A stretch of DNA of 64,000 nucleotides. Source: Enchytraeus crypticus. Taxonomy: Eukaryota; Annelida; Clitellata; Enchytraeida; Enchytraeidae. The stretch's first letter is position 1. Each line of letters opens with the position of its first letter. A program made the position numbers and the translations under genes. Below the pieces are notes generated by a model. It saw only the letters and a list, made by a program, of their open reading frames with translations. It made no database searches and was not told the DNA's origin. The stretch is from positions 3,066,001 to 3,130,000 of the forward strand of contig CAJHZI010000882.1 of NCBI GenBank assembly GCA_905160935.1, read 5' to 3'. Positions 20,847 to 41,870 of the stretch are shown here, piece after piece.

Positions 20847-21066
20847 AGACAGTTGATAAATGCATTAAGAAATAGGAAGAAGAGTTTGATAGGACACATT
20901 CAAAGGGGGAAGATCGATTAATAAAAGTCATAGAAGGTAGAACGGAAGGAAAAAGAGGCAGGGGCAGGCTGATATTAGGTATGTTAGCTGATTTAAAGAC
21001 CCACTCATATGTGGAAATGAAGAGGAAAGCAGAAGGCAGAAAAGAGTGGAGGCGTTTTATACCATG
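20847..21066 (+). mobile_element. LINE-B 3' fragment
   Basis: GACAGTTGATAAATGCATTA, ATAGGACACATTC, AAAAGAGGCAGGGGCAGGC, CCACTCATATGTGGAAATGA and TTTATACCATG, collinear with 29430-29638. Ends before the usual GA tail. Confidence 0.85.
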
Positions 21067-21639
21067 ATAAGCACCTTTAAAATTTAATTTCAATTTCACT
21101 GTGACATTGAGGCAGAAAATTAATTTCAAAATTAGTTTTATAGGCTAGTATATAAACATACATATAAGTTAGTGAATAAAAAGTTTTTATATATGTAGAT
21201 ATTAACTTTCATACTCAAATTTATTTATTTATTTTACTGAATTGCTATTTATTTCCCAAATATGTAAGCTGTTACGCTGCATTATTTTGTTAAGTGAATT
21301 GAGGATATCAGAGCACACTGACTATTATAAAATTCACAAAATAAAACTTTACTGCATTTAGCCCGTCACTAACTGACCACTCTTTTTAAACATCATAAAT
21401 TAATTATTCGCTACTATTTTTCGCTCATTCACTGAAAAGACAGATTTTGGATACAACAACTTACTGTATCTTATTATAGCTGCAAAACTAAATAGAACAG
21501 CGGTGGTACTGCTCCCTAGCAGCAGCAGTAACAACAGAGCATCAGCAGTAGCGGCATAATCATTTAGACTGGTGTTACAAATCTTTACGACTAACTGAAC
21601 CAGTATTATTAAGTTAAGTTATAAGCAATAGCGCAGCAG
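21067..21639. other. intergenic, nothing recognised
   Basis: AT-rich; AGCAGCAGTAACAACAG-type patches begin near 21520. Confidence 0.5.
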
Positions 21640-22140
21640 CAGCAACATATCAGCATCTGCAGCAGCAGCAACAGCAGCAGCAACAGTAGCAATAGCGGCA
21701 GCAACAGCAGTAGTAGCGGAAGCAGCAACAGAGACAGCAGCTGAAGCAGCAATAGAGACATCAGCTGAAGCAACAACAGAGACAGCGGCTGAAACAGCAA
21801 CAGCAACAGAGACACCAGCTGAAGCAACAACAGAGACAGCAGCGGAAGCGGCAACAGAGATATCAGTTGAAGCAGCAACAGAGACACCAGCTGAAGCAGC
21901 AACAGAGACATCAGCTGAAGCAGCAACAGAGACAGTAGCTGAAGCAGCAACAGTGACATCAGCTGAAGCAGCAACAGAGACAACAGCTGCAACAGCAACA
22001 GAGACACCAGCTGAATCAGCAACAGAGACATCAGCTGAAGCAGCAACAGAGATAGCAGCTGAAGCAGCAAAAGAGACAGCATCTGAAGCAGCAGCAGAGA
22101 CAGCAGCTGGAGCAGCAAAAGAGACAGCAGCTAGCTGAAG
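21640..22140. repeat. minisatellite, unit about 24 bp, AGC/ACA-rich
   Basis: About 20 imperfect units of GCTGAAGCAGCAACAGAGAC plus A/T-CA. The 24-bp period (a multiple of three) leaves long open frames in several phases on both strands, encoding Ala/Thr/Glu or Ala/Val/Ser low complexity. No start context, splice signal or homology supports a protein. Confidence 0.9.
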
Positions 22141-22194
22141 CAGCAGTCTTAGGACTATAACTTCAGTTCGATTTTCAGAGAGAAAATTCAATAG

Positions 22195-22305
22195 CTAAAC
22201 TCCAGTTACCAGTCTTGAAAATATGTCAGTGACGACGTGAGCTCTGGATTTGAACCCTGCACCTACTGGTCCACAGTTCAACACCTAGCCGTTCATGCTT
22301 TAATT
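22195..22305 (-). mobile_element. SINE-1 copy, degenerate
   Basis: TGTCAGTGACGACGTGAGCT, GGATTTGAACCCTGC and a decayed head near 22290. Confidence 0.6.
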
Positions 22306-23929
22306 AACGAAGCCCATCGGTGTAAAGCACATGCGTAATAGTCACGATTACGAGTTTGAAAGGCACGTTAAAATTTAATGGTTTTGTATTCAAATCTAAA
22401 TAGTTAAGAATACTGAAGGAAAGTTGAACGAAATGTTAACTAAGGGAAATTCAATATTGGTTAGTTTAATACATTGTTTGACACAAATAATGGAAAGTTT
22501 TTATACTCTCAGTTATTATGCAAAACAAAAGTATAGGCCTAAGATAAACTATAATACCGAAGAACAGAAAAGATAAAATTAAGTAAATAGCCACTTGTAA
22601 ATTTCTGGTTAATACTCTGTATACCTAGCCTACAGAAGTACATTCAGTCGATTAAACAGACCATACAGTAAATAGAGAACAACATAGACTTATGCAGTGT
22701 TTGACCTTTTACCCTGCAATTGTAGTCGTTGACTTAACATCCATTCAAAACATAACTTTCATCTCCAAAAAATCAGCAAATGAAACAATTTACTTGTGGC
22801 CCCTAAAATGTCACTCCAACTAAAATAAATTGCGAAATACATTTTAAGATTTAGGAAGAAATTGGAAGTAAAAAGAAACATTCTATTAAATATCAGACTC
22901 TAGCATCTCTTGCAAATAGCTATCAGCTGCTGCAGCTAACAACTTACAGCTTATAAAACCAAAGCACTGACATTACGTCTGTATTTGTAGGAGTAGGTAG
23001 AGCAACTACACCAGTGAAAGAGTTTGGGCAGGTGTAAATGATAGCACACAGACAGAAAGATATCGATATTTACGATCAGACAATTTACACAGAAATGATA
23101 GACTTACTGGGTGAATCCGTGAACAGGATCTATGTTATTCTGGAACTAATTCTCCCTGTTCTAGCTCTCACGTTAAGCTGCTGAGCTACGTATACTTTAG
23201 GCGAATTGAGAGATATAGGAAGGTTTCTCGCGAAAAATTCTGGTTTAATTATTTTCTAAGGAAAAATCAGTTATTGGAAGCATCAATTAATTTTATCGTT
23301 GATTTTCTTCATAAGTAGGTCACTAGATTTATGTGTTTGCTCTGAAAAAATGCAGTACCTTCTCGCCGACTTCCACTTGGACCTTCCACTGCCAAGCGAC
23401 AGATCCATGATAGATATGTTTATATACAGTCTGCTTTCTACCTTATATTGAAAAAAATAACAACAATATTGTATAGACACAGCAGCACATACTTCCGATA
23501 TTACAATATGATATGAAATTTATAAGAATTGTCTCCAATAAATTTTGAGAATCACGAGGCCAAACTATTCCGCAATATCAAGTCTCCGTAATTTTATAAT
23601 TCATTGCTACTTGCCAGAGTTTAAACTGCTGCTTGATTACACAGCGCCCACTGGTGTGGGAGTGTAAACTTCTTATCATTTACTTGCGATTTCCGATACT
23701 AAAATAGGGAGTTCAAAACAGAGCCGCTATAACTATGATTGTGAACTCAAGTAGCTAAACAAGGTGAGCTACAAGATTAGTCGTTGGTTTTGCTAAACTA
23801 CACCTAAGGTTAGCATGCTATTGGGTTAGGCTAAGTTATAACATGAAATTTATTTATAAGCAAAATCACAGAATCTCTAAGATAACACTGTCACACTAAT
23901 ATCAACAGTGATTAGGCTTTAAATTATCT
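22306..23929. other. intergenic, nothing recognised
   Basis: No gene signal. Possible highly decayed SINE remnants near 23120-23200 and 23740-23830 could not be substantiated. Confidence 0.45.
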
Positions 23930-24056
23930 GAAAACCGATGCTAACGTCAGTTCATCTTTCGGAAGTGATATCAGTGAAATCAGGATTTGAATCCGCACAG
24001 ACAGATCCGCCGTCGAATATCTTACCGGCATCGCTACTGGCTCCAGCCAATGTTGC
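23930..24056 (-). mobile_element. SINE-1 copy
   Basis: GATGCTAACGTCAGTTC, AGTGATATCAGTGAAATC, GGATTTGAATCC (B-box complement), GTCGAATATCTTACCGGCAT and CTACTGGCTCCAGCC head. Confidence 0.8.
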
Positions 24057-26934
24057 ATCAGGAAGTAACTTCACAGTAAGAAAGATATGTGAACGATGTT
24101 GGAGAAATATTTTGTCCAGTGCCCACTTTAAAAGTAGGATAGCAAATCTTTTCCAATAAATATACCTGAACATATAAAACTATGAACTCTATCTGACTAT
24201 TGAAATAAGAATTTTTAAAAATTGTCAATGCTAGAAATTTATTTAATCCGTGGAGTTATTGAGGCAGTACCAGTTAAAGTCGGTAAATGGCAATATTTTT
24301 CTTATTTCCAGATTTATTTTGGCGTCCAGAACTTTTATAACGTATCTATTTCTGGCGATTTAGCCATGATGTTTTTACAATTAGTTTAAGGCCTAATAGC
24401 AACATAGCAAACATTGTCAGCTACAACTATGTTAAATGAATTATACTGCACTAATACCTTAATGATAGCATATCGGCTATTTTGGTCATGTTGGTAAATG
24501 AAACAGCCTCTGACATTGTAATCTATATCTTTTCTGTTTGAATTTAAAACTTGATCACGACTCTCGCACTCGCGTATGCAGCAGAAATAAATGCCTATTT
24601 TCATAATTGCTCGTCCTCTTGTGACATTATATTGTTGCTGCGAGTAACAACACATCTACGCATACCCGAGTGACAGTTGTAGCAACAGAATCGAAGCTCA
24701 ACAATCAGATGTTTTACTCTTTAATAGAACTTCATAGCGATATTCTCAAGCAGCTTGGTATCATGAAAGAGTGGCGAGAGCTAATGACTGTTGCCTCTGA
24801 TTTAAGTCAAACCATTGATTATACTAACAGCTATCACGTGACGGATATGTGGAACGTTTCTGTGGAGTGGGAAGATTGAACTCATCCTAACAAAGGCAAT
24901 CACAGCTGTTATGAACACGTAGGAGTATACGAATTTCGTAACAATTTTAAAAGTTGCATTTCTTAACGTGGCCTAAAGCACAGACAGTTTTATCGGCATC
25001 CATGACAAGTATCAGTAACAAGTAGTAGTTCTATTATTCGGTACTGTATTTCTAAAGGTACTAGAATTTACGTTTATTAAAACGATATTAATTTACCTCG
25101 AATAATTGTGGTCAATTAACTTATTAGTTGTTAATTAACCGCATAGAGCTAAGGCTCCTTTGTGGTAAGCCTCTTCCTGATTACGTGTTTAGTTTCTAAT
25201 TAAGTATGTTGTATTTGTTGTTACTATGACTTGGAAAACAAATAAAAAGGATGAATGAAAAAGACAAATTTAAGTTTCATCTGAGCCGGCGGCTTGTTGG
25301 CATATGGTTCAGGGGGGTCAGCAGGTGCTTAATTGATCAAACTAATTAGTGTATCTCTCAACTTATCTTTAAATTATAATACACAACAGAGCTGCAATCA
25401 AAAAGCTTACATTAACTCATGTAATTGATGCTTGACATCTAACTTATATAATTTATGTTTATTGATTTCATCATTAAATATTCTCAAAATCAAACATCTT
25501 ACTTATCTTACTTTTTTTTTTTTTTTAATCTAATTGAGCGAACTTGTCGCAGAATTTCACTAAAATCTATTTCGCGCAATTATATTAGTATTTGCTTAAA
25601 ACATTATTTCTGACATTTGCTTAGTCGATAAACAAGATAAAAAATTGATCAAAGGACTGGCACAGAATCCACAAGCCTACTAGTCGCTATTGAGCAAGTC
25701 TTTTAGCGGGTACGTTTGATTTATCGAATTGTATTAGACATGACATAGTATGCATTGCCTGCAGTAAATACTGAATAAATTATAAATCTTAATTCTATCT
25801 GACATGGGAAATGCAAGCACGACCAGTACTAGCAGACTCTGAGAAATAGGGTTTAATATTAATACACACTACATACCAGACAACGAGCTATAAATTAAGA
25901 TTTTTTCTTGCTGGTTCTGTATATAATCGACATCCGTATTCTGCGTATATCACAGTGTAAAAGAGATATGACGGTTATAGAGGGTCAATATATAAAATCT
26001 GATAAAAAAAGACATATAAAAGCAAAAGTATGTAAATTCTATAAACCAACTACCTTGTGACTGAGGTGTTGTTTCTTAGCACAATATTCATATGTTATCC
26101 GTTTTACCAGAAATGTATCACATACACTTCACAATATGTAATTATATAATTTAAACTAATATTATTCTCGTACGAGATATAGTTATAGTAGTCATAGACA
26201 TTTTACCAGCTGAATAGTAATAACAAGAAAAGGCTAACTTCATTTTCCTCATCTAGAGTTGATGTTAGGAACATATAAAATACACAATACATAAACGAGA
26301 CAAAATACATAACATAAACAAAACATAACGGCACACTGGGTCAGGAAGCACAGATGCTTGTTTTGAGACCCATTTCCTCCATCCTCTCCATGGTTATTAG
26401 TAATCGCTGCCTTTTGATGGAGCATCAATTGTAGCCGGCGCGGATTAAAGAATAACCTTCCATCACCCTGGGATTTTAAACAGAAACATTAAACCAAATA
26501 CATTATAAGAGACTAAACGTAACCACACACAGTGACAGATCGAAGTTATACATTTATTCCAGAGAGAGCACGGCCAAGTATATGGCGTAATATTAAGCAT
26601 GGGAAGGAAGCAGTCTCGAAGACCGGTCATCGGTCATGACAGTGTCATAGAAAGGGTTACTTCAAAAAATCAGAATAAATTACCATTGAGGAGATTACAT
26701 TACCACGAGAGAATTTACATAATCAGAATATTATTGCAGTAATATATTGCTTTACATTATCATTACATTATATCATTATTCGTAACATTCATTGAACTAC
26801 GCATGTTTATCAGTATTATACAATACATTATTGTTACATAACATTGTTACTTATTTCGTATATTGCATTTTTTAAATTTACTATGCATTATATTATCATT
26901 ATCTTAGTTTGCTACATCAGTATGTTACAGTAGA
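24057..26934. other. intergenic, no supported gene
   Basis: Two short frames (24386-24655 minus, 24670-24879 plus) have no recognisable motif or partner exon. A poly(T) run is at 25509-25526. The block near 26575-26660 (GAAGACCGGTC) weakly resembles 55420-55490 and may be another dispersed repeat. Confidence 0.45.
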
Positions 26935-27027
26935 GAGACTTATCATCAGGGTAACAAGTAGGTTACACGTATCATCACCTGGTTAACAGCTATGACATAA
27001 GTCACATCACTCATGGACTCCTAGATA

Positions 27028-27077
<50 letters not shown>

Positions 27078-27079
27078 GT

Positions 27080-27143
<64 letters not shown>

Positions 27144-27265
27144 AAACATTATATGATGCTATATATATATATGGAATGCTATATATAAAGGTGTCCATGC
27201 ATCACTAGGGTAACAGATAGGACACAAGTCTCGTCACCATGGTAACAAGTAGGAAACAAATTCAT
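26935..27265. repeat. GGTAACA-type short repeats and TA microsatellites with inverted flanks
   Basis: Partial repeats of ATCANNRGGTAACARGTAGG at about 26945, 26975, 27203 and 27236. Between them are two TA runs; the second is bracketed by TTATAATGTTTCTATATA (27071) and its near-inverse TATATGGAAACATTATATGA (27138). Confidence 0.75.
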
Positions 27266-27389
27266 AGGCTAGGGAGTGAGCTGCAGTCTCTTCTCTGGCT
27301 CTCTACAGCGAAATGTTGGTTGATCTTCCTGTCCACCCAGTATTCATGAGCTGAGCCCAACACGTAAACCTCCATCCTGTCCCACTCAT

Positions 27390-28240
27390 CCTAGAGTTGA
27401 ATTCTCAGATTTTGGTTCGCACCGTTTATTAACACCTCTCACCCCGACACACATTTCTCCTACGTCTCATGCTACTTTCTGTAATAATATTTTGGAGGGT
27501 TGTGCCATATGGAATAACATTCCTATTGAGATTCGAAATTCTAGTAGTTTAATTAAAAAGTAAACATTCCTATAGAACCTTTCTTTCAAACTCGTTGTAA
27601 TGTTACTAATTGCATTGTTTGTGTTTTATGCGTAATTGAACTTGTTTGACAATGTACATATTTTGATTATTTAACACTATTTTTCGAAGTTTATACATAG
27701 TTTTAATGAACCTTGATGACTTTAAATATATTCACCTAAAATAACTAAGACGTCAGTTTATTAAATTTTCAAATTTCACTTTGTAACACCACTTAAACTT
27801 TCTAGTTGATTCTAACTTGTTATTCTTATTGAAATGACATTTAAATTGCATTTGCTTTGCGCACTTTTCATTATTTTGTGTTGTTGCACACTATAATTTT
27901 TATGATCATTTGTATTTACCATTTGATGTTCAAAATTTACTTAAGAGTTTTTCAAATATTTTGTAAAATAGTTATGATTGCATTTCACTAAACTTTAACA
28001 CTGAATCCTAACCTACGGTGGTCAGCTAGATAGAACCCTGTTGTGCCCTCTCTGATGACCGTAGGTCTCTTACTCTAATCCTGATTTGAATGTTTATGTT
28101 TACTTGAACTCTGATATATACATGTAGGTTGCTCACTGTTATTTATTTTATTTTTTCATTTCTGTTTATGATTTCGTTCTCTCTGTGTATCCATATGATG
28201 TTGTCGTTGAGAAATACTAATAAACATACTTCTTCACATA
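27390..28240 (+). mobile_element. LINE-C: 3' end of another non-LTR retrotransposon
   Basis: The frame from 27394 reads FSDFGSHRLLTPLTPTHISP, then FCNNILEGCAIWNNIPIEIR, NSSSLIKK and stop. The pattern W-N-x-IP-x-x-IR-N-SSSL is the familiar C-terminus of LINE polyproteins. The rest is probably its 3' UTR, up to the AATAAACATACTTC region near 28225. The start and the exact 3' end are uncertain. Confidence 0.6.
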
Positions 28241-28917
28241 GACACAGTCTGTTAATCGGTTAGATTTGGGTACAAAGTGCTCACTGTTGCGATGGGTAAC
28301 AATACCACTCTAATTGCATTGTAGATAGCATATGCAGTGAAAATTGAAAAAATTGATAAAACTTTACCTTTACCTTCATTTTCAATTGGCAGAAAGAATA
28401 CAAAATAGCAGTCATTACAATTTATTATGGATGTTTCATTTTGTATTCACTCCTTTAAAAGAGAATGCGGTTTTAGATTTCTGCAAAATCATTCACGATG
28501 TTATGAATACAAGGCAGGCCAGATCGTAGTTGTTGCTTTGGAATGAGCCACATGTCAGCAAATGTTAAGGTGAAATATAATTGTAATTATCCAATGGCAG
28601 CTTCAAGGTATAATAACAAGATTAGGCGTGTAGGGTGGCGTTTCGCTTGGGTGAATATCAACACTGAAGTCGTGCCTACTGTGCTTTAGGCACGCCTTAG
28701 CCTAAATGATTCAGTAGGCTCTACGACAATTCTACAGTTGTGCGCAGCGCTTTGTTAGTAATAGTATGCAGTAGAGGTTTTAGCCACCTAATAGCGTCAG
28801 CTTAGATGCGCGTATGAAAATGGAATGTCCTTTCGAAATGTCAGAATACCTAAAACATTAAATAGCTACATGTATATTAATTATTATATAACGTAACAAA
28901 ATTGTGAATGGCAATTC
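28241..28917. other. intergenic, nothing recognised
   Basis: No gene or repeat family recognised. Confidence 0.45.
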
Positions 28918-29055
28918 CTGAGGTCAACTGATCAATTTCCGGCAGAGCAGATCCGTCCTAGAGTAAAATCTCGGATGTTGAATGTACTGGCACCATAGAT
29001 ATTTTTCTAAACTAACCAATGGTTGCATATGTGGTAGTTAAAGTGATAGTTACGT
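28918..29055 (+). mobile_element. SINE-2 copy, degenerate
   Basis: Follows the SINE-2 body: CTAGAGTAAAATCTCGGATG, TGTACTGG, CCAATGGTTGCATATGTGGT and AAAGTGATAG in order. The tRNA head is lost. Confidence 0.6.
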
Positions 29056-29194
29056 TAACTTTAATTTTTTTAGCTTTGATTACAGTATTTAAAACTATCT
29101 ATTTCAGACACACTACAGGTTAGTTGTTCGGTAGTTTATTTATTAACATTTATTCATTTTTGCACTGCTAGTTAAATAGGCATTTGGCAATAGG

Positions 29195-29690
29195 AAAGAA
29201 CTGTTAACAAAAAGTCTAAAGAAAGACAAAATGATAAAAATAGTTAAAATCTTGGTTTTGACCACGCTATTATATGGATGTGAAACATGGACCTAAAGGA
29301 AGGAAGATGTTAGGAAATTGGAGGCATTGGAAATGTGGATTTGGAGAAGAATGGAGAGGATTAGCTGGACTCAAAAGGTTCCAAATGAGGAAGTTCTTGA
29401 GAGAGTTGGTACAGATAGACAGTTGATAAATGTATTAAGAAATAGGAAAAAGAGTTGGATAGGACACATTCTAAGGGGGGAAGGTCTATTAAAAGAGGTC
29501 ATAGAATGTAGAATTGAAGGAAAAAGAGGCAGGGCCAGGCCGAGATTAGGAATGTTAGATGATTTACAGATCCACTCATATGTGGACATGAAGGGGAAAG
29601 CGGAAGACAGAGAAGCATGGAGGCGTTATATACCATGGACCTGCTAGTAGGCAGCGCACTAAGAGACTAAGCGAGAGCGCTGCAGTTTAT
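29195..29690 (+). mobile_element. LINE-B: 3' end of a non-LTR retrotransposon, best copy in the window
   Basis: Encodes the reverse-transcriptase C-terminal region: LLYGCETW, an in-frame stop, then KEDVRKLEALEMWIWRRMER, the NEEVLERVGTDRQLINVLRN block, KKSWIGHILRGEG, KRGRARPRLGMLDD and RRYIPWTC, then stop. A 3' tail of AGAGACTAAGCGAGAG follows. LLYGCETW and the WIGHILRGEG region are typical of animal LINE ORF2 ends. The copy is 5' truncated. Related fragments in the window end in GAGAGA. Confidence 0.85.
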
Positions 29691-30295
29691 ACATTTTTCG
29701 TCAGTTGCAATACAGTATTAGTAGTCAAGTTGTGGATAGCAGATTTAAATGGGTTTATACCCTTGTAGATGCTAATATGAAGTTTGCACTTTTGATTAAG
29801 AAGATTACTATTGCCGAGTTGAGGCGTTCTTTCCAGAAAATCTGAAGTAATCTTTCAAACTATGGAATTTCTAATTTTTTTGCATGAGTTAACCGTTTTT
29901 GGTAATATTACCTTTATAATATTATACTGAAATATTACATTTAGTCACTAAAAATTATCTATGGTTGTTTTTATAGAACCCATGATCGCTGGTATGTTTT
30001 ATACGGTAAGTTGCTGATTTGCCAGAAGTTGCTAACATTAGAAATTATGAACTTATGGAATATCTAACACAACGTTCTTCAATTTACAGATATATAGTTT
30101 CAACTGAAGTAGTAAATAAAAATTAATTTGTCATATAGATCACTTTTCGGAATTTCCTTCAAAATGGATTACAAACATTAAGACTACTTACCTCTGTTTT
30201 TAATGAATAGACTGACTCTCAGCAAGTTAAATGTGACGGATATCAGGTCTCATAATCTGTTCTAACTGGATAGTGGCTAACTCTAACCTAGCGCT
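29691..30295. other. intergenic upstream of the RING-NHL gene
   Basis: AT-rich and unique; presumably includes that gene's 5' UTR and promoter. No clear TATA box or initiator identified. Confidence 0.4.
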
Positions 30296-38645
<8,350 letters not shown>

Positions 38646-38971
38646 CGAAAAAACATTTTAGTTAAGAAAGATTGATGAGCGTTTACGATCGATTTCACTG
38701 TACATACTCGTCTTATAGACATAGCAAGAAGAAACTTAAACTACATGTATGTCTATCTATATGTTCAAAGATGTCTACATTTTTAAATATGTAAACTAAG
38801 TTCACTTATGCAAAAGTTTATTTCAATATTTTTGTAAACTTTAATATCTATATATCAATAGACTTATATGCTTATATATAAGCATGTAAGGTTTTTATTA
38901 ATAAGATAATTTTCCTATGTAGGTAAACATTTACCTACGTAGGAAACAATCGTTAACTCACTTAAGAAAAC

Positions 38972-38977
38972 AATAAA
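38972..38977 (+). terminator. candidate polyadenylation signal of the RING-NHL gene
   Basis: AATAAA in an AACAATAAAACTTTGG context, about 330 bases after the stop codon. First clear signal downstream; not proven. Confidence 0.45.
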
Positions 38978-39016
38978 ACTTTGGATGTCACACTGTGATA
39001 ATGGTCCTGAAAGTTA

Positions 39017-39234
39017 GAATGCCTCAATAGCGTAGGAGTAACGTCATGAAGTTTTAAATCATGAGGTGAATTGAACCCTCGTGGGTTCCCATCTCAGCCG
39101 CGCTGATCTGAGAGTGAAATCTCGGACATTCACTGGACTGGTTACACGGAAAATGGTCTACATTGCCTAACGGTTTACACATGTGGTATTAAAAGTGATA
39201 AATATCAACATAGTTGATCATTTCACTATAATGC
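39017..39234 (+). mobile_element. SINE-2 copy
   Basis: TAGCGTAGGAGTAACGTCAT head, CTGATCTGAGAGTGAAATC, CTCGGACATTCACTGGACTG, tail GTTGATCATTTCACTATAAT. Almost collinear with 11095-11325. The B box has changed to GGTTCCCATC. Confidence 0.85.
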
Positions 39235-39345
39235 GTTTTTACTTTTTTTGTTACCCGCCATTTTTATTTAAATTTTAACACTGACTTTGAATAAGTACAT
39301 TTCGTGACATAACGGGTTCGATGACTATTGAAGAAGTCTAACAAA

Positions 39346-39407
39346 AATAAATTAATGTCCGTTTTCTCTCAAATATTATTATGAGAGAAAAGGGACACTA
39401 ATTTATT

Positions 39408-39447
<40 letters not shown>
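39346..39447. repeat. 26-bp-arm palindrome followed by a TA microsatellite
   Basis: Left arm 39346-39371, right arm 39382-39407 (24 of 26 paired), 10-nt loop. The TA run at 39411-39447 follows. Confidence 0.85.
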
Positions 39448-39448
<1 letters not shown>

Positions 39449-39992
39449 GCATCATGCTAACTTGTAGCTTTTACCATGCTAAACTTTATTTACTTTATAG
39501 TGATGACTATTAATACAATATTTATTCTAGTATATTTACCCCATATTTATTATTCAAACTTACGTTCAGCAGTGCTGTTTATTTTGATATTGGAGTAGAT
39601 AGATCGCAAAATAGAACATCTATTTAGAATTATGTTATTTCGATCATTTTGTTAGCAATCTGTGGAAGTAATAAGCGGAGCTTGATTAAATCGTAATCTA
39701 CAATTTATTATTAAATTAATTATCTATTTAAAACTAAAGTTGGTTAATTTTAGCTTATTTTGCGCAATATGTTGAAATATATTTCTAATCAGTAGCATGC
39801 AATGCTGTCAGAATTAAATCAGCCAATTATATCGCTGCACTGAGGCGGCTTTGAGACCATGCCATCTCATCCAAAATCAGATAAAACAACCCTCTGATGT
39901 TGACATTTACTTGTCCATAACTTTTCCAGTATTATCCGCTCTAATATTATCATAATAGTATTATATTAATACTAATACTATTAAAATTAATA
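39448..39992. other. intergenic, nothing recognised
   Basis: AT-rich, no feature seen. Confidence 0.5.
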
Positions 39993-40300
39993 ATTTTGTG
40001 CGTATATCGCCATCGTTCAACTATTTTGGGTGTTGAAACGGCGGCCGAGATTTTTTAATGCAATTCGTCCGACTGTTAGGTTCTATTCTGTCTACCATAT
40101 TCCTGTCATATTTCGATTGAACACGTCCTAAGTTTTGTACGTTGAACCTGTGCTCTAGAACATAGGAGATTTTCATTCCAAGCTGTAAACATTCAGTCTT
40201 CCAAAATGGCCACCCAACCATGTACTAACCTAGCCAGACCTAGTTTAACTTAGTTCAGTTGAAGAGCAGCTAAACCGACTGCGCTAAATCTCAAATTGAT
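39993..40300 (-). mobile_element. SINE-4 copy
   Basis: Second copy of the 8505-8820 family. Read on the minus strand: head TTTAGCGCAGTCGGTTTAGC (A-box-like), body GGTTAGTACATGGTTGGGTG, and CAATCGGACG-type downstream blocks. Confidence 0.7.
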
Positions 40301-41300
40301 AATATTATTATTATCCGCTACTAATGAAAGAGAAAAGAAGATCTTAGATCTCTTATATAGCTACATTTTAACCTTTTGCGTTAGTTTATCATACGTGTAA
40401 AGCCAATTGAGTAATTGCGCCCGAGCAACGAAACACAAGTGTTAAATGGAGAACAGTACTTTTAATTAGGTTTCCTTTTTATTAATATCTCTTGAGCATA
40501 GTACTTTAGAACAATCTAAATGAAAGACTTAGGCAATGATACATATTCGATCAACATCAGTGATACTATAGGCAAACAACATATTAGTCAACTTTATACA
40601 CAAAAAACGTTTGAAAAATTTCCATCACCGTAAAACCCAAAACAATGTTGATATATCCCAAACTATATTAAAAACATGTCAAGAATGAAAGAATGGTGGC
40701 TATGTTTAATGTTAAAAGTTACTACTACAAATGATGGATGACACATTATATACAGTTGTTGAGCAACTTGGAATGTGAAGTCATACCGTTCATTAGTAAG
40801 CCATCTTAAGTAGTTAAACTTTACCACAAGATGAAATACAGGCAGTGCCAAATAAAACAAATAAAAGTAGAGAATGTACTTGTAATAATGGCTTATATTA
40901 CCATTTTGTATTTCCGCTTCTGAACCTGACGTTAAGCACTAAACACACAGCAACCTAGTTATATAGCATAATACTGAAATAACTATTTCAAAATTGAGAA
41001 TATATATAACTATCATAAAAAGATAAGACAATTGTGAAAAAATTTATGCTAATCAATTGTTAGGCCTACTAAATTAAAGCATCAGACACCTTCCGAGAAA
41101 ATAGTCAGTGTAAATTTAAATAAGCAAATCAATAGTAAATAAATTAATTAATATACTAAAATAAAATACATAAAACTACAAGGAGAGTTTAGATATACTT
41201 ACTGTATACTATTAAGTTTAAGGATAAAAGTTAAATTGCAAAATCATATACTACTGTCATAAACTGGTTAAGTCTAAATGTAACGCAGTGTTTATTCACT
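40301..41300. other. intergenic, nothing recognised
   Basis: AT-rich, no feature seen. Confidence 0.5.
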
Positions 41301-41308
41301 AAATACAT

Positions 41309-41862
41309 CATAGATGAAAAAAACGTTTTTTTACGTTTTTTATATCTTTAAAAAAACGCGTTTTTTACGTTTTGTATTTTTTTTAAATATAAAACGTAAA
41401 AAACGTAAACCATGGTTTGACGTAGGCTGCACATAAATATTGAAAAATTGCCGTTAGTTTCGTGCCATAAACATCACTATATAAAAGGTAATTCATTACA
41501 TTTTTGATTTTCCTAGTTAGGCAGATGTTCTAATTTTTAAGACATTGTCTATGCTTAATTTCTCAAGGATTTAAATTTTCTTGTATTGAAAATTATGAAC
41601 AACTGACAGTGTGGCTGTAGGTGACCTGAAAGTATTTGTTTATACTTGTATGGAGTCTAAGGACACACTTTAAAACTTTAGATCAAGTCTAGTTGTAATA
41701 AAATTGTTTAGTGTTATGGAATGAAGACATGGTAATATATATGCAAGCTACGTGTACGCTACTAACGTTTTTTTTCAACGTTTTTTTAGGTTTTTATTTT
41801 TTGGGAAAACACGCGTTTTTTAACGTTTTTTATTTTTGGTAAGAACGTTTTTTACATCTATG
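41309..41862. mobile_element. hAT-like MITE with perfect 8-bp target duplication
   Basis: Flanked by AAATACAT on both sides (41301-41308 and 41863-41870). Terminal inverted repeats CATAGATGAAAAAAACG and CGTTTTTTACATCTATG. Subterminal ACGTTTTTTA repeats cluster at both ends (41320-41410 and 41765-41855). 554 bp, no coding capacity. The 8-bp duplication and clustered subterminal motifs point to hAT; superfamily inferred. Confidence 0.85.
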
Positions 41863-41870
41863 AAATACAT

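Noticed and set aside
21609..22191. Long Ala/Val/Ser- or Leu-rich proteins on the minus strand
   Set aside because: Translations of the 24-bp minisatellite; no domain, splice or promoter support.
24670..24879. 69-residue open frame, possibly a small gene
   Set aside because: No recognisable motif, no partner exon with consistent splicing, and length within chance for this composition.
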